A DNA stretch of 64,000 nucleotides from CAVQBP01 sp963723205 (GCA_963723205.1 CAVRQC010000047.1:62001-126000), one strand, 5' to 3'. Numbered from the stretch's first letter, positions 1-9,380 are shown. The notes: generated by a model from the letters alone, not told the origin. Made by a program: numbers and translations.

Positions 1-2
1 CC

Positions 3-413
3 GCAGAAAAAGAAGAACGGGAGTTTTATAGTAAAAGAGTTCCGAAAGAATGGCTAGATGTATTAAAAGATTTGGGAACCACATCAGAGAAATCTTTTCT
101 GGAAACGGCTCCATTCCTGATTGTAGTTTTTTCAAAAAGTTATAATATAAATTCTAAAGGAGAGAAGTCAAAATATTATTACCCGATTGAATCAACAGGT
201 ATTGCTTGCGGATTATTAATTACTGCAATTCATTATTCCGGTTTAGCAGCACTTACTCATACTCCAAGTCCAATGAAATTCCTAAATAAAATATTGAACC
301 GTCCGATTAATGAAAAACCTTTCCTGATTCTTGTTGTAGGGTATCCTGCCGATGATGCGGAAGTCCCGGATATTAAAAGAAAATCTCTGGAAGAAATATC
401 AAATTATATTTAG
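3..413 (+). CDS. Nitroreductase-family flavoprotein, iodotyrosine-deiodinase-like (5' truncated)
   Basis: The reading frame is open from the left window edge, so this is the C-terminal 136 residues of a longer protein, usually about 200-220 residues in this family. The segments FLETAPFLIVVF, YYYPIESTGIACG and THTPSPMKFLN, and the end LVVGYPADDAEVPD, match the C-terminal half of the FMN-dependent nitroreductase fold, in particular the iodotyrosine deiodinase/BluB-like branch. Such enzymes use reduced FMN for reductive dehalogenation or related reductions in the cytoplasm. The substrate cannot be told from the fragment and the FMN-binding N-terminus lies outside the window. It converges with the glutamate dehydrogenase gene 15 bases downstream. 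Confidence 0.85.
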   Translation, partial: AEKEEREFYSKRVPKEWLDVLKDLGTTSEKSFLETAPFLIVVFSKSYNINSKGEKSKYYYPIESTGIACGLLITAIHYSGLAALTHTPSPMKFLNKILNRPINEKPFLILVVGYPADDAEVPDIKRKSLEEISNYI

Positions 414-428
414 AAAAATTTATAATAA

Positions 429-1676
429 TTAAACCCAGCCTCTAAGCTTACAAGCTTCAGCAACTTTAGCAACACCCACAACAGTTGCTGCTAATCGTGG
501 ATGAATTTTTTTATCTTTTATTGCTTCCTGAACTCTATGATATGCTTTAGTTAATTTTTGATCCAGTTGTTTATTTACTGTTTCTTCATTCCAGAAGAAA
601 CTATATTTATCCTGAACCATTTCAAAATAAGAAACTGTTACTCCGCCGGCACTTGCCAGAATATCAGGTATCACGTGTATTCCTTTGGCATTCAATATTG
701 TATCTGCTTCGGGAGTTGTCGGACCGTTTGCTAATTCACAAATAATTTTTGCATTTACAGAGGAAGCATTTTCAGATGTAATAGTGTTTTCTAACGCAGC
801 CGGATATAATACTTCAACATTTAATGTTAAAAGTTTTTCATGACGAATAACTTCTCCACCGGGAAATCCTAATACTGAACCTGTTTTAAGTTTATGTGAA
901 ACCAGTTCTTTCGGATTAAAACCATTCGGATTATAAATTGCTCCTTTTGAATCGCTGACTGCGATCAGTTTTCCGCCTCCTAATATATCCTGATGCAGTA
1001 GTGCTGTACGCTGGCCAACTGTTCCAAAGCCTTGAATTGCAAAACTACTTGTCGGATCAAATCCGAGCAGATTGCATGCTTCCCTTACAGTTACGACTCC
1101 ACCTCTTGCTGTTGCATCTCTTCGTCCTTCTGTACCGCCAATTTGCAAAGGTTTGTCGGTAAGAACCCCGGGCTGATGATTATTCATAATTGTTTCATAC
1201 TCGTCCATCATCCAGGCCATTGTTTGCGGATTTGTATAAACATCAGGGGCAGGGATATCTTTATCGATTCCTATATATTGTGCTACTGCCCTGATATAAC
1301 CTCTTGATAAATTTTCAAGTTCTCTATCCGATAGATTCTTCGGATCACAAACTACTCCTCCTTTACCTCCTCCCAAAGGAAGATCTACAATCGCTGTTTT
1401 CCATGTCATCCAGCAGGCGAGTGCTCTGATAGTATCCACAGTTTCATCAGGATGGAATCGAATTCCTCCTTTTGCAGGTCCTCTGCCATAATTATATTGA
1501 ATCCTGTATGCATGAAAGATTTTTGCTTTACCGCTATCCAGTTTAACAGGGAATGTGAATTTAATCTCTCTCTGTGGCCACAATAATAATTCAAGAGTGG
1601 CTTCATCCAGCTTTAAGATTTTTGCTGCTTCATTTACTTGTTTTTGAGCGACAGAAAACGAATTGTATGATTCCAT
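429..1676 (-). CDS. Glu/Leu/Phe/Val-family glutamate dehydrogenase
   Basis: A 415-residue dehydrogenase catalysing glutamate to 2-oxoglutarate plus ammonia with NAD(P). The dimerisation/substrate domain carries GPAKGGIRFHP (about residues 66-76) and LPLGGGKGG (99-107, with the substrate lysines), followed by IPAPDVYTNP. The Rossmann domain shows AIQGFGTVGQ near residue 215. Length and motifs fit the roughly 415-residue GdhA/RocG class, distinct from the 450-residue enzyme encoded at 4977-6338. The ATG is preceded by an AAAGG ribosome site. The gene follows a zinc-ribbon gene with an 11-base gap, so both probably belong to one minus-strand unit. The motifs do not settle cofactor preference; the class is often NAD-dependent and catabolic. 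Confidence 0.93.
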   Translation of the reverse strand: MESYNSFSVAQKQVNEAAKILKLDEATLELLLWPQREIKFTFPVKLDSGKAKIFHAYRIQYNYGRGPAKGGIRFHPDETVDTIRALACWMTWKTAIVDLPLGGGKGGVVCDPKNLSDRELENLSRGYIRAVAQYIGIDKDIPAPDVYTNPQTMAWMMDEYETIMNNHQPGVLTDKPLQIGGTEGRRDATARGGVVTVREACNLLGFDPTSSFAIQGFGTVGQRTALLHQDILGGGKLIAVSDSKGAIYNPNGFNPKELVSHKLKTGSVLGFPGGEVIRHEKLLTLNVEVLYPAALENTITSENASSVNAKIICELANGPTTPEADTILNAKGIHVIPDILASAGGVTVSYFEMVQDKYSFFWNEETVNKQLDQKLTKAYHRVQEAIKDKKIHPRLAATVVGVAKVAEACKLRGWV

Positions 1677-1687
1677 TTATAAAACCT

Positions 1688-1876
1688 TTAAGTTTTCTTT
1701 CCATTTTTATTTTCTTCATCATCTGGCTTTTCTTCCCTGATATCGAGCAGGATTCTATACCAGCAGTTTTTACAAACAATAGCTCTATCAACATTCAAAA
1801 GGACTTTTTCCCAGGGGCTTAATTTCCTTCCGCAGTGAGGGCAGTTATCAAAAACTTCTCCCTTTTTCTCTCCCAT
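1688..1876 (-). CDS. Small zinc-ribbon protein
   Basis: A 62-residue protein with two CxxC knuckles, CPHC near residue 13 and CKNC near residue 36, which are expected to bind one zinc. The C-terminal 15 residues are charged and probably disordered. No signal peptide or membrane segment is seen, so it should be cytoplasmic. It ends 11 bases before the glutamate dehydrogenase and begins 1 base after the stop of the large ATP-grasp/receiver gene, which suggests translation from a common transcript. The precise function is unknown; small zinc ribbons of this kind may bind nucleic acid or act as protein adaptors. Confidence 0.7.
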   Translation of the reverse strand: MGEKKGEVFDNCPHCGRKLSPWEKVLLNVDRAIVCKNCWYRILLDIREEKPDDEENKNGKKT

Positions 1877-1877
1877 T

Positions 1878-4877
1878 TTAATTTATTCCTGGTTTAGTTA
1901 TTATACCTTTGTTTTTTTGTCCGTTAACTTTAATTGTCATAGGTTTATCAAATTTTATATGCTTAGTATATGTTTTACTTTCTACGGTGTCTTGTTTTAA
2001 AATCCATTCCCAGTTAATCCAGCTTTTTTCATGTTTTGGATATACACTAAAATATCCTACCATAAATGAAGTAAGATTATGGAAAAAATGAGAACCCTGT
2101 GATGGTGTTACGTCGAAATCTTTAAAACCTGTTTCAATAATAGCTTTAGCACCTGATATCTGTTCCCATCTAACAGGTATACCCAGCCACGGGTCTAAGC
2201 TTCCCCATCTGCCGACACCAATAAGTAAATAAGGAGAATTAAGATTCATCAGTTTAATATTAAACTGACTAAGCTCTGCGGCTACCTCTTTACTTTTTGA
2301 TCTCTCAAATAAATGGTAGTCAACATATATTATGTCATGAATATCCTTGATTACACCATGACCAAGAACCTGATCGCTATAACAGACCAACTGATCTTTA
2401 GAGTAATTTTCAATATTAAGTTCTTCAAGTTCCCTTGTAATAACTAGCGGACGCATCTGGAGAAGTGCGAATTGATTTGTAGCTCTCTCAGCCATATTTA
2501 CAGCAAATTCGATTTCAACCGGTGTTCCCATCCCCCAGGAACCCATATCGAGAAGAAGCTCCAGGATTTCCGGCAGTGGAAAAATCTTATTTTTTAAAAT
2601 AGGAGCAAAGCTTACAATTCTTACTCCCTTCCGGGATATTCCATCATAAATTGCTTTATTATCTATACTGTAAGTGGAACCGACATATACCAAAGTATTA
2701 TCTTCTTCGGAACTTTTTAAATTATAGGTTTGAACCCGGATATCATGTGTAAGGCTGGCATCGTCTAACTGCACGTCAAGATTAAGAGCATAAAATTCTC
2801 TTTGATTATTATTTAATGTTTCTTCAACAGAATTGAACTGTGGAATATGTGCAGGGTATTTAGGACAGAACTTAATTGTAAGTCCTCCATCAACAATCCA
2901 TTTGCCTAAACCCAATGCTACTGATGCGATTCCATCAATAGATTTTTGAGGGGGCATGGGGTAAAAGTTATGAGATTTTGCCACTCCTGAAAAATGAGGA
3001 TAAAACCGATCACAATGTTTTGTTCCGACCATTTGCTGAATTATTACTGCCATCTTTTCTTCTTCAAGTCTGTATGCAGTAGCAAAAATATAATCCTTTG
3101 CATTCTGGTAAAATGTTGATGCAAAAACTCTTTTGATAGTTGTAATTAATTCATTAAGCCTTATAATAGGATTATGGTTATTATTCGGCAGCATATAAGT
3201 TTCATATACACCGGCAAACGGCTGGTATTGAGAATCTTCAAGCAAGCTGGATGATCTTACAGCTAAAGGTGCCTTTATTATATCCAGGAATTCTATTAGT
3301 TGCTTTATTATATCCCCGGGAAATTTTTCTGCAGCTAAAAATCGTCTGGTGATTTCTTTATCATCATTACATGAAATAGCAAAGTTTCTCAGATCATTTT
3401 CTTCCAGGAATTGATCAAAAACATCAGTGCCTAAAACAACCGCCGGAGGTACATAAATTAAAATATTATCATACTTGGTACTTATATTGTAATTATTAAT
3501 TAGTGTATTTATAAAACCAAGTCCCCTTGCTTTTCCACCTAAAGAGCCGCCGCCGATTCTTGCGAAAGAACTGGTAGGATCGAAAGTGTCTTTGATAAAA
3601 TCTGTAATTATACCTCTTTGTCTTCTTTTCTGATATTCTTTAAGTGATGAAATAAGATTTTCTCTTAATTCATCGACAGAAGGAAAATCAGAGACCTTCC
3701 GGGGTCTTAATTTATGTGCAAGCCAGAATTCTGTCCTTGCCTTCAGCCAGTTTGAAAAGTGATTTCTTTCTGCATGATATAGAATACTTTCATCGGGAAC
3801 AATTCTTAATTGTGTTTCCAATGATTTTAGATCGCTGGCTTTGCCGACCTCTGTTCCATCCGGTGTTCTAAGAATCAAATCTCCAAAGCCAAAATAATTT
3901 ACCATAAATTTTCTTAATTCCTGAAGCAGGTTGGGAGAATCTTTCAATAGAAAAGAAGCACCTATCCCTTTAGCTTTAGCTTTATTCTCTTTTATATATG
4001 ATTGAAGCAGAATAGGTATATCTGGATATTGACTTCTTACTCTCCTGGCGAATTCCAGACCGGCTTCTGAATCTTCCACCCCATTTCTTTTAAAATCTAT
4101 ATCAGAGATAATTCCCAGAATAAAATCCCTGTATTTTTCATAATATTGCCAGGCCTCCTCATAGTTAGTGCAAAGAAGAATTTTCGGACGCGCCCTCATA
4201 CGCAGAAATTTATGAGATAAATTAATTCCTTCAGAAATTAAGTTTTGAGACTGCTTTAAAATTTCAGTATAAATAAGTGGAAGAAAAGTTGAATAATCCC
4301 GGATATTATCTTCAATTAATATTATTGATTGGACTCCTACAACTTTTGTATCATGATCAACATTTATTTTATCTTCCAGGTATTTAATAATACCGAGCAG
4401 TATTCTAAAATCTCCCTGCCAAATAAAAATTTTATCAAATACAGATACATCATGTCTTGATATTAAATCAGTTAATTCCCGGTTATTATATGCTAGCAAT
4501 ACAACGGGAATATTCAAATTAGATTGCTTAACCAATTTTGCAAGGTTAAGTGCATGCATATCTTCTATATGGAGAGTGGAGATAATCAGATCGTATCTTT
4601 TTTCCTCTTTTGCAAGCGCAATGGCTTCAATGCCGCTGGATACTCTGATAAGTTCAGGAGAATGGCTTAAGTTTAATCCCTGGTATTCCCTTCTAATCAG
4701 TTCATATAACCTGCCGTCTTCTTCAAATAAATAAGAATCGTAAAGACTTGAAACAAGGAGTATATCCCGGATACGGTATTTCATTAAATTCTGAAAGCCC
4801 TGGAAACGGGTACCGTATCCATGTTCAACCCAAAGTTGATCTATATTGCTGATTGAATAGAGAGAATTGTTATCCAT
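1878..4877 (-). CDS. Receiver-like domains fused to a PEP synthase/PPDK N-terminal ATP-grasp domain
   Basis: About 999 residues. The first 350 residues contain two response-regulator-like alpha/beta regions: one near 60-170, and a second containing IISDIDF, where the Asp sits at a receiver phosphorylation position. The middle carries GGGSLGGKARGLGFI and PLAVRSSSLLEDSQ..FAGVYET, hallmarks of the pyruvate,phosphate dikinase/PEP synthase nucleotide-binding domain. The swivelling phosphohistidine domain and the TIM-barrel PEP domain are not recognisable, so it is unlikely to be a complete PEP synthase. The start is placed at the internal ATG because a purine-rich AAAGGCAGG lies just upstream; an ATG seven codons earlier is possible. 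It lies between two glutamate dehydrogenase genes. A regulatory kinase or phosphotransfer role is inference. Confidence 0.75.
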   Translation of the reverse strand: MDNNSLYSISNIDQLWVEHGYGTRFQGFQNLMKYRIRDILLVSSLYDSYLFEEDGRLYELIRREYQGLNLSHSPELIRVSSGIEAIALAKEEKRYDLIISTLHIEDMHALNLAKLVKQSNLNIPVVLLAYNNRELTDLISRHDVSVFDKIFIWQGDFRILLGIIKYLEDKINVDHDTKVVGVQSIILIEDNIRDYSTFLPLIYTEILKQSQNLISEGINLSHKFLRMRARPKILLCTNYEEAWQYYEKYRDFILGIISDIDFKRNGVEDSEAGLEFARRVRSQYPDIPILLQSYIKENKAKAKGIGASFLLKDSPNLLQELRKFMVNYFGFGDLILRTPDGTEVGKASDLKSLETQLRIVPDESILYHAERNHFSNWLKARTEFWLAHKLRPRKVSDFPSVDELRENLISSLKEYQKRRQRGIITDFIKDTFDPTSSFARIGGGSLGGKARGLGFINTLINNYNISTKYDNILIYVPPAVVLGTDVFDQFLEENDLRNFAISCNDDKEITRRFLAAEKFPGDIIKQLIEFLDIIKAPLAVRSSSLLEDSQYQPFAGVYETYMLPNNNHNPIIRLNELITTIKRVFASTFYQNAKDYIFATAYRLEEEKMAVIIQQMVGTKHCDRFYPHFSGVAKSHNFYPMPPQKSIDGIASVALGLGKWIVDGGLTIKFCPKYPAHIPQFNSVEETLNNNQREFYALNLDVQLDDASLTHDIRVQTYNLKSSEEDNTLVYVGSTYSIDNKAIYDGISRKGVRIVSFAPILKNKIFPLPEILELLLDMGSWGMGTPVEIEFAVNMAERATNQFALLQMRPLVITRELEELNIENYSKDQLVCYSDQVLGHGVIKDIHDIIYVDYHLFERSKSKEVAAELSQFNIKLMNLNSPYLLIGVGRWGSLDPWLGIPVRWEQISGAKAIIETGFKDFDVTPSQGSHFFHNLTSFMVGYFSVYPKHEKSWINWEWILKQDTVESKTYTKHIKFDKPMTIKVNGQKNKGIITKPGIN

Positions 4878-4976
4878 CTGCCTGCCTTTGCTAATCATTG
4901 ATTCAATATAAGATACCGGATACCTGATGCCGGATAAGAATGCTTATAATCAGGATCCGGTTTCTAAATTTAACAA

Positions 4977-6338
4977 CTATACTAAACCTTGATCCAGCAT
5001 AGCATCTGCTACTTTTAAGAATCCTCCTATATTAGCTCCATTAACATAATTTCCGGGAGTACCAAATCTTTCCGCAACATCAACACAGGTTTTATGAATA
5101 CTCTTCATTATAATATGCAGCCTGTTATCAACTTCATCTTTCATCCAAGAGTACCGCATACTGTTTTGAGCCATTTCCAATCCGGATACCGCTACTCCTC
5201 CAGCATTTGCAGCTTTTCCCGGTCCGTAAAGAATCTTCTTATCCAGAAAATGTTTAACTCCCTCGATTGTAGTCGGCATATTTGCTCCTTCAGAAACACA
5301 ATAAACTTTATTCTTCAGAAGGTTTAAAGCATCCTTTTCGTTTATTTCATTTTGTGTTGCACTCGGAAAAGCACAATCAGCTTTATGATCCCATAGTGGA
5401 TTATAATCTAGTTGATTATCGACCGGAGTATATTCGGCGTTCTTAAATTTTTCCGCATATTCGTGAATACGGCCTCTTCGAATATTTTTTAGGTCTAATA
5501 CAAAATCAAGTTTTTCCCTGGTAATGCCATCAGGATCAAATATATAACCTCCGGAATCTGATAGTGTAACAGCTTTTCCGCCAAGCTGAATAATTTTTTC
5601 TACGGTGTACTGAGCAACATTTCCACTTCCTGAAACAAGACATGTTTTTCCTTCCAGACTTTCTCCTCTTGTAGCCAGCATTTCTGAAGCAAAGTAAACT
5701 GCACCATAACCGGTTGCTTCAGGTCTGATTAATGAACCACCCCAATTGATTCCTTTACCGGTGAGAACTCCTGTAAATTCATTTCTTATTTTCTTGTATT
5801 GACCAAAAAGGAAACCAATTTCTCTTCCGCCAACACCGATATCGCCGGCAGGAACATCAGTATTGGAACTGATATGTCTATAAAGTTCAGTCATAAAGCT
5901 TTGACAGAATCTCATAACTTCATTATCGCTTTTTCCTTTAGGATCAAAATCAGAACCTCCTTTACCGCCTCCCATAGGAAGTGTTGTTAAGCTGTTCTTA
6001 AATACTTGCTCAAATGCTAAAAACTTCAGGATACCAAGATTTACGGAGGGGTGGAAACGCAAACCGCCTTTATAAGGTCCAATTGCACTATTCATTTCAA
6101 TTCTGAAACCACGATTAACATGAATAATTCCCTGGTCATCCATCCATGGAACACGGAACATAATTACTCTTTCAGGCTCTATTATTCTTTCAAGGATTTT
6201 ATTTGCCATGTATTCTGGGTGTTTTTGAAGAACAATATCCAATGACTCAACAACTTCTTCAACCGCTTGATGAAATTCAGGTTCACTTGGGTTTTTTGCT
6301 TTTACTTCGGCAACTAGATTTTTGATATATTCAGACAT
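4977..6338 (-). CDS. gdhA: NADP-type glutamate dehydrogenase
   Basis: A 453-residue hexameric-type glutamate dehydrogenase, the usual length of the assimilatory GdhA class. It has GPYKGGLRFHP (about 87-97), LPMGGGKGG (about 119-127), DVPAGDIGVGGREIG and a Rossmann glycine motif (VSGSGNVAQ). It aminates 2-oxoglutarate to glutamate in the cytoplasm, usually with NADPH. The start is supported by GAGG eight bases upstream of the ATG. It is transcribed in the same direction as the ATP-grasp/receiver gene and the second glutamate dehydrogenase. An inverted repeat about 95 bases upstream could be an operator. Class assignment is confident; cofactor choice rests on family knowledge. Confidence 0.95.
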   Translation of the reverse strand: MSEYIKNLVAEVKAKNPSEPEFHQAVEEVVESLDIVLQKHPEYMANKILERIIEPERVIMFRVPWMDDQGIIHVNRGFRIEMNSAIGPYKGGLRFHPSVNLGILKFLAFEQVFKNSLTTLPMGGGKGGSDFDPKGKSDNEVMRFCQSFMTELYRHISSNTDVPAGDIGVGGREIGFLFGQYKKIRNEFTGVLTGKGINWGGSLIRPEATGYGAVYFASEMLATRGESLEGKTCLVSGSGNVAQYTVEKIIQLGGKAVTLSDSGGYIFDPDGITREKLDFVLDLKNIRRGRIHEYAEKFKNAEYTPVDNQLDYNPLWDHKADCAFPSATQNEINEKDALNLLKNKVYCVSEGANMPTTIEGVKHFLDKKILYGPGKAANAGGVAVSGLEMAQNSMRYSWMKDEVDNRLHIIMKSIHKTCVDVAERFGTPGNYVNGANIGGFLKVADAMLDQGLV

Positions 6339-6664
6339 ATTTGACCTCTAATATTTTGTATTATTGATATTGACTTTTACATTTTGTGATATAAAAGTCC
6401 TGGATGGTTTATGAATAAAAAATTTTGTTGTATTATTGACGTAATAATACTTGTTGTACAGTATTATCTCCCTGATAACTTTTGAAGTTTTCTGGTTCAA
6501 TATAATTTTATGTGTTTTCAATTCTTAACCAGAAAGATTATCTAACTTAACTTAGCTATAAATAAAATAAAAAGCTTCAATTTTTTTTATTTTTGTATCC
6601 ATTGTTATAGACTTAAAATTATTTTTGTTAAATTTATTTCAAACGATTTTAAAGGATTAAAAAC
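6339..6664. other. Divergent intergenic region gdhA / M24 peptidase
   Basis: A 326-base AT-rich gap between two divergently transcribed genes, so it must contain promoters for both. The only clear structure is the inverted repeat at 6430-6450. The M24 gene has an AAAGG ribosome site right before its ATG. No coding potential is evident. Confidence 0.6.
6430..6450. promoter_or_regulatory. Inverted repeat, possible operator
   Basis: A perfect 8-base dyad, GTATTATT-gacgt-AATAATAC, followed about 11 bases later by another half-like GTATTAT. It sits about 95 bases upstream of the gdhA start on the minus strand. Size and symmetry suit a dimeric regulator site, but in AT-rich DNA such a dyad may be chance. 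Confidence 0.35.
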
Positions 6665-7852
6665 ATGTCAACAGAAATAATAAAAGAAAAAATTGAACAA
6701 GCAGTATCAATTCTTAAAGAGAAGAAAATTGATATGTGGATGACTTTTGTAAGTGAAAGTGCAACAATTCATGATCCGGCACTTGATTTAGTAATTGGAA
6801 AAAATTGTACCTGGCAATCCGCATTTATTATTAATAGTGACGGCGAAACTACAGCTATGGTTGGTTCTCTTGAAGCTGAAAATTTTAAAGGGGGATTGTA
6901 TAAAAATGTTATCGGCTATTTAAAATCGATAAAGGAGCCGTTAATCGAATATTTGAATGTCAAAAAACCGGATAAGATTGCAATAAACTATTCAAAAAAT
7001 TCAGTCCTTGCCGACGGACTCACCCATGGAATGTATTTAATTTTATTAGAGCATTTGAAAGGAACGGATTTTTCAGATAGGTTAGTTTCTTCCGAGGAGA
7101 TTATTTCGGCTTTACGAGGACGAAAATCAGAAACTGAGATTGCTATTATGAATTATGCCGTAATAGAAACTCAGAAAATCTTTGACCAGGTAACCAAATA
7201 TATCAAACCCGGCAGAACAGAAAAAGAAATAGCTGATTTCATAAAAGGCATTGCAATGGAAAAAGGTTATGAACTTGCCTGGGAGGAAGAACATTGCCCG
7301 GCTGTTTTTACTGGTCCAGAAACGCAGGGAGCTCATTCAGGTCCAACTAATCGAAAAATTGAACGCGGACATATGGTTAATATAGATTTCGGAATTAAAC
7401 ATAAAGGCTATTGTTCCGATATGCAGAGAACCTGGTATGTTTTAAGAAGCGATGAAGAAAAACCTCCGAAAGACGTTCAGGAGGGATTTAATGTTATTAG
7501 AGATGCTATTCAAAAAGTTGCAGATAATCTTAAACCCGGGGTTAAAGGCTGCGATATGGATGATATTGCAAGAAATTATATAATTGAGAAAGGATATGAA
7601 GAATATCCGCATGGATTAGGACACCAGGTTGGAAGAAATGTACATGACGGTGGTGCCGGTTTATTCCCAAGATGGGAACGATATGGAGATACACCCTTTA
7701 TGGAAGTAGAAGAAGGACAGGTATTTACAATCGAACCAAGATTGCAGGTTAAAGATTATGGAACTTCCACTCTTGAAGAAGAAGTTGTTGTCACGAAAGA
7801 AGGATGCAATTTTATTTCTAAACCCCAAAAGGAATTGATCTTAATTAAATGA
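6665..7852 (+). CDS. M24-family metallopeptidase (Xaa-Pro aminopeptidase-like)
   Basis: A 395-residue cytoplasmic enzyme with the creatinase-like N-terminal domain (about 1-155) and the pita-bread M24 catalytic domain (about 165-390). The five metal ligands are visible in order: Asp in NIDFG (about 241), Asp in SDMQR (about 253), His in HGLGHQVG (about 318), Glu in FTIEPRL and Glu in TLEEEVVV. This fits a dinuclear metal peptidase that removes N-terminal residues before proline. No signal peptide is present. It is a single gene with its own ribosome site AAAGG, and it converges with a thioredoxin-like gene across a hairpin. Exact peptide specificity is unknown. Confidence 0.88.
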   Translation: MSTEIIKEKIEQAVSILKEKKIDMWMTFVSESATIHDPALDLVIGKNCTWQSAFIINSDGETTAMVGSLEAENFKGGLYKNVIGYLKSIKEPLIEYLNVKKPDKIAINYSKNSVLADGLTHGMYLILLEHLKGTDFSDRLVSSEEIISALRGRKSETEIAIMNYAVIETQKIFDQVTKYIKPGRTEKEIADFIKGIAMEKGYELAWEEEHCPAVFTGPETQGAHSGPTNRKIERGHMVNIDFGIKHKGYCSDMQRTWYVLRSDEEKPPKDVQEGFNVIRDAIQKVADNLKPGVKGCDMDDIARNYIIEKGYEEYPHGLGHQVGRNVHDGGAGLFPRWERYGDTPFMEVEEGQVFTIEPRLQVKDYGTSTLEEEVVVTKEGCNFISKPQKELILIK

Positions 7853-7894
7853 TCAGAAACCTTTGAGGTTAACAATTTGGATTACAAAACAGAA

Positions 7895-7938
7895 AACCCT
7901 CGAAGGTTCTGCAAAAAGAGACGGAACCTTCAAGGGTT
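7895..7938. terminator. Hairpin between convergent genes
   Basis: The arms AACCCTcGAAGGTTC and GAACCTTCaAGGGTT pair with one mismatch around a 14-base loop. It lies between the convergent M24 and thioredoxin-like genes, so it may terminate both. There is no clear T-tract on the plus side. A smaller related palindrome, AACCTTTGAGGTT, lies just upstream, so this could also be a copy of a dispersed palindromic repeat. Confidence 0.5.
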
Positions 7939-7972
7939 ACAATACCTTAATAAATTTTGTCGGTCTTAAAGC

Positions 7973-8431
7973 TTATTTTTTATTTAAAACCGATTTTAAG
8001 TATTTAACATAATTTCCGGCTCCGCCTTCCTGGTAACCTGTATAGGCTGCAAGCTTCTGATTTTTATCGATTACAACAACCGTTGGAAATCCCTGGACTT
8101 TAAACATTTGTGCTACTTCTCGGTTGTATGATTGTACTTTAGGGTCTTGTTGTGTGTATTGTGGGAAATCAATTTTAACCAAAACAAGATTTTTCTTGGC
8201 ATATTTAATAAATTCATTCTGTGAAAAAACTTCAGCATCCAATTTTTTACACCACTTGCACCAATCTGAACCGCTGAAATTAATAAGTACAGCTTTATTT
8301 TGCTTTTTGGCTATTTCTACCGCTTTTTCCAGATTATTATTCCATACAGGTTTATTCTCTTTTGCTATTGTATCTATCGAAACAAGGGAAATAAAAGAGA
8401 AAAGAAACAAGAATACCATAAGCTTTTTCAA
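7973..8431 (-). CDS. Exported thioredoxin-fold protein
   Basis: A 152-residue protein with a hydrophobic signal segment at residues 4-22 and a thioredoxin fold containing the redox motif WCKWCKK (about residues 56-62), preceded by AVLINFSGSD. The cis-proline region is GFPTVVVI. It resembles periplasmic DUF255/thioredoxin_7-type disulfide proteins that reduce or oxidise exported proteins. The start is TTG, chosen because GGAG lies eight bases upstream and the signal peptide follows at once. It is a single gene on the minus strand. Partner and direction of electron flow are unknown. Confidence 0.82.
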   Translation of the reverse strand: MKKLMVFLFLFSFISLVSIDTIAKENKPVWNNNLEKAVEIAKKQNKAVLINFSGSDWCKWCKKLDAEVFSQNEFIKYAKKNLVLVKIDFPQYTQQDPKVQSYNREVAQMFKVQGFPTVVVIDKNQKLAAYTGYQEGGAGNYVKYLKSVLNKK

Positions 8432-8519
8432 CTTAATCTCCTTTTTAAAATCTTTTTAATGATGATATGATTCAAATTATAGTAATAAGTTGCACAAATT
8501 TTTATTTTTTTAAAGGCAA

Positions 8520-9197
8520 TTATTGTTTCCATTTCTTTGGAGATATTACTATTACAAATTCACCTTTATTCACTTTTTCATCAAAAGACTGAAGTAATTC
8601 TACCGGGGTTCCTCTCCAGGTTTCTTCAAATTTCTTTGTCAGTTCACGGCAGATAACAATAAATCTTTCCGGCATATATTCATTTAGTTCGTTTAAAAGT
8701 TTTTCAATTCTGTAAACAGATTCGTAAATAATAATAGTTCGTTCCTCGTCGGCTAATTCTTTAAGTTTTTTCTGTCTTCCTTTTTTCTGCGGGATAAATC
8801 CTTCAAAGACAAATGAATCAGAAGGTAAACCGCTTAATGATAATGCTGCAATAACCGCTGAAGCTCCCGGCACAGGGATAACTTCTATTCCGTTTTTAAT
8901 TGCTGCGGAAATTAGTCGTGTTCCCGGATCCGATATACCGGGTGTGCCGGCATCCGAAACCAACGCACAATTTTCTCCGTTATTTATTCGATTTAAAACG
9001 TAATCAATCTTTGAACTTTCATTAAAAGCATTTAGTGAGATTAGTTCTTTTTGAATTTCATAATTTTTCAATAGAATTGAAGTAACTCTAGTATCTTCAC
9101 AAGCAATAAAATTTATCTCTTTAAGAATTTCCAGGGCTCTTAGTGTAATATCTTTTAGATTTCCAATCGGAGTGCTTATAATATAAAGTTTACACAT
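8520..9197 (-). CDS. rsmI: 16S rRNA (cytidine-1402-2'-O)-methyltransferase
   Basis: A 225-residue tetrapyrrole-methylase-fold enzyme that methylates the ribose of C1402 in 16S rRNA using S-adenosylmethionine. Diagnostic segments are STPIGNLKDITLRA at the N-terminus, ACEDTRVTSILL (about 33-44) and SDAGTPGISDPG (about 80-92), which forms the SAM site. The protein is slightly shorter than the 280-residue E. coli enzyme, because it lacks the extra C-terminal domain, as many Bacteroidota copies do. It is downstream of and codirectional with the lysine aminotransferase gene, but separated from it by a terminator-like hairpin, so it is probably transcribed on its own. Confidence 0.93.
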   Translation of the reverse strand: MCKLYIISTPIGNLKDITLRALEILKEINFIACEDTRVTSILLKNYEIQKELISLNAFNESSKIDYVLNRINNGENCALVSDAGTPGISDPGTRLISAAIKNGIEVIPVPGASAVIAALSLSGLPSDSFVFEGFIPQKKGRQKKLKELADEERTIIIYESVYRIEKLLNELNEYMPERFIVICRELTKKFEETWRGTPVELLQSFDEKVNKGEFVIVISPKKWKQ

Positions 9198-9336
9198 TTC
9201 AAAAATTAAAAAATGGATTTCAATTAAATTACAAATTTCAATATTAAAAAAAATTAGAATTTTGATTTTTAATCCAAAGGTTTATTTGATTTAAAAAGAG
9301 ATGCAACAGGTTTAGAATTTTGTCTTTAAAATGATA

Positions 9337-9357
9337 ACGGCTCCACCGTGGAGCCGT
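9337..9357 (-). terminator. Terminator-like hairpin after lysine aminotransferase
   Basis: A perfect 9-base stem, ACGGCTCCA/TGGAGCCGT, with a 3-base loop. It is followed on the minus strand by ATCATTTT. It lies 24 bases past the stop of the aminotransferase gene and is the most GC-rich short element in the area, which fits an intrinsic terminator. Confidence 0.6.
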
Positions 9358-9380
9358 ATCATGCAAGTAGTTAAATAAAT

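Noticed and set aside
1878..4877. Complete PEP synthase (ppsA)
   Set aside because: Only the ATP-grasp part is recognisable; the phosphohistidine and PEP-binding domains are absent.
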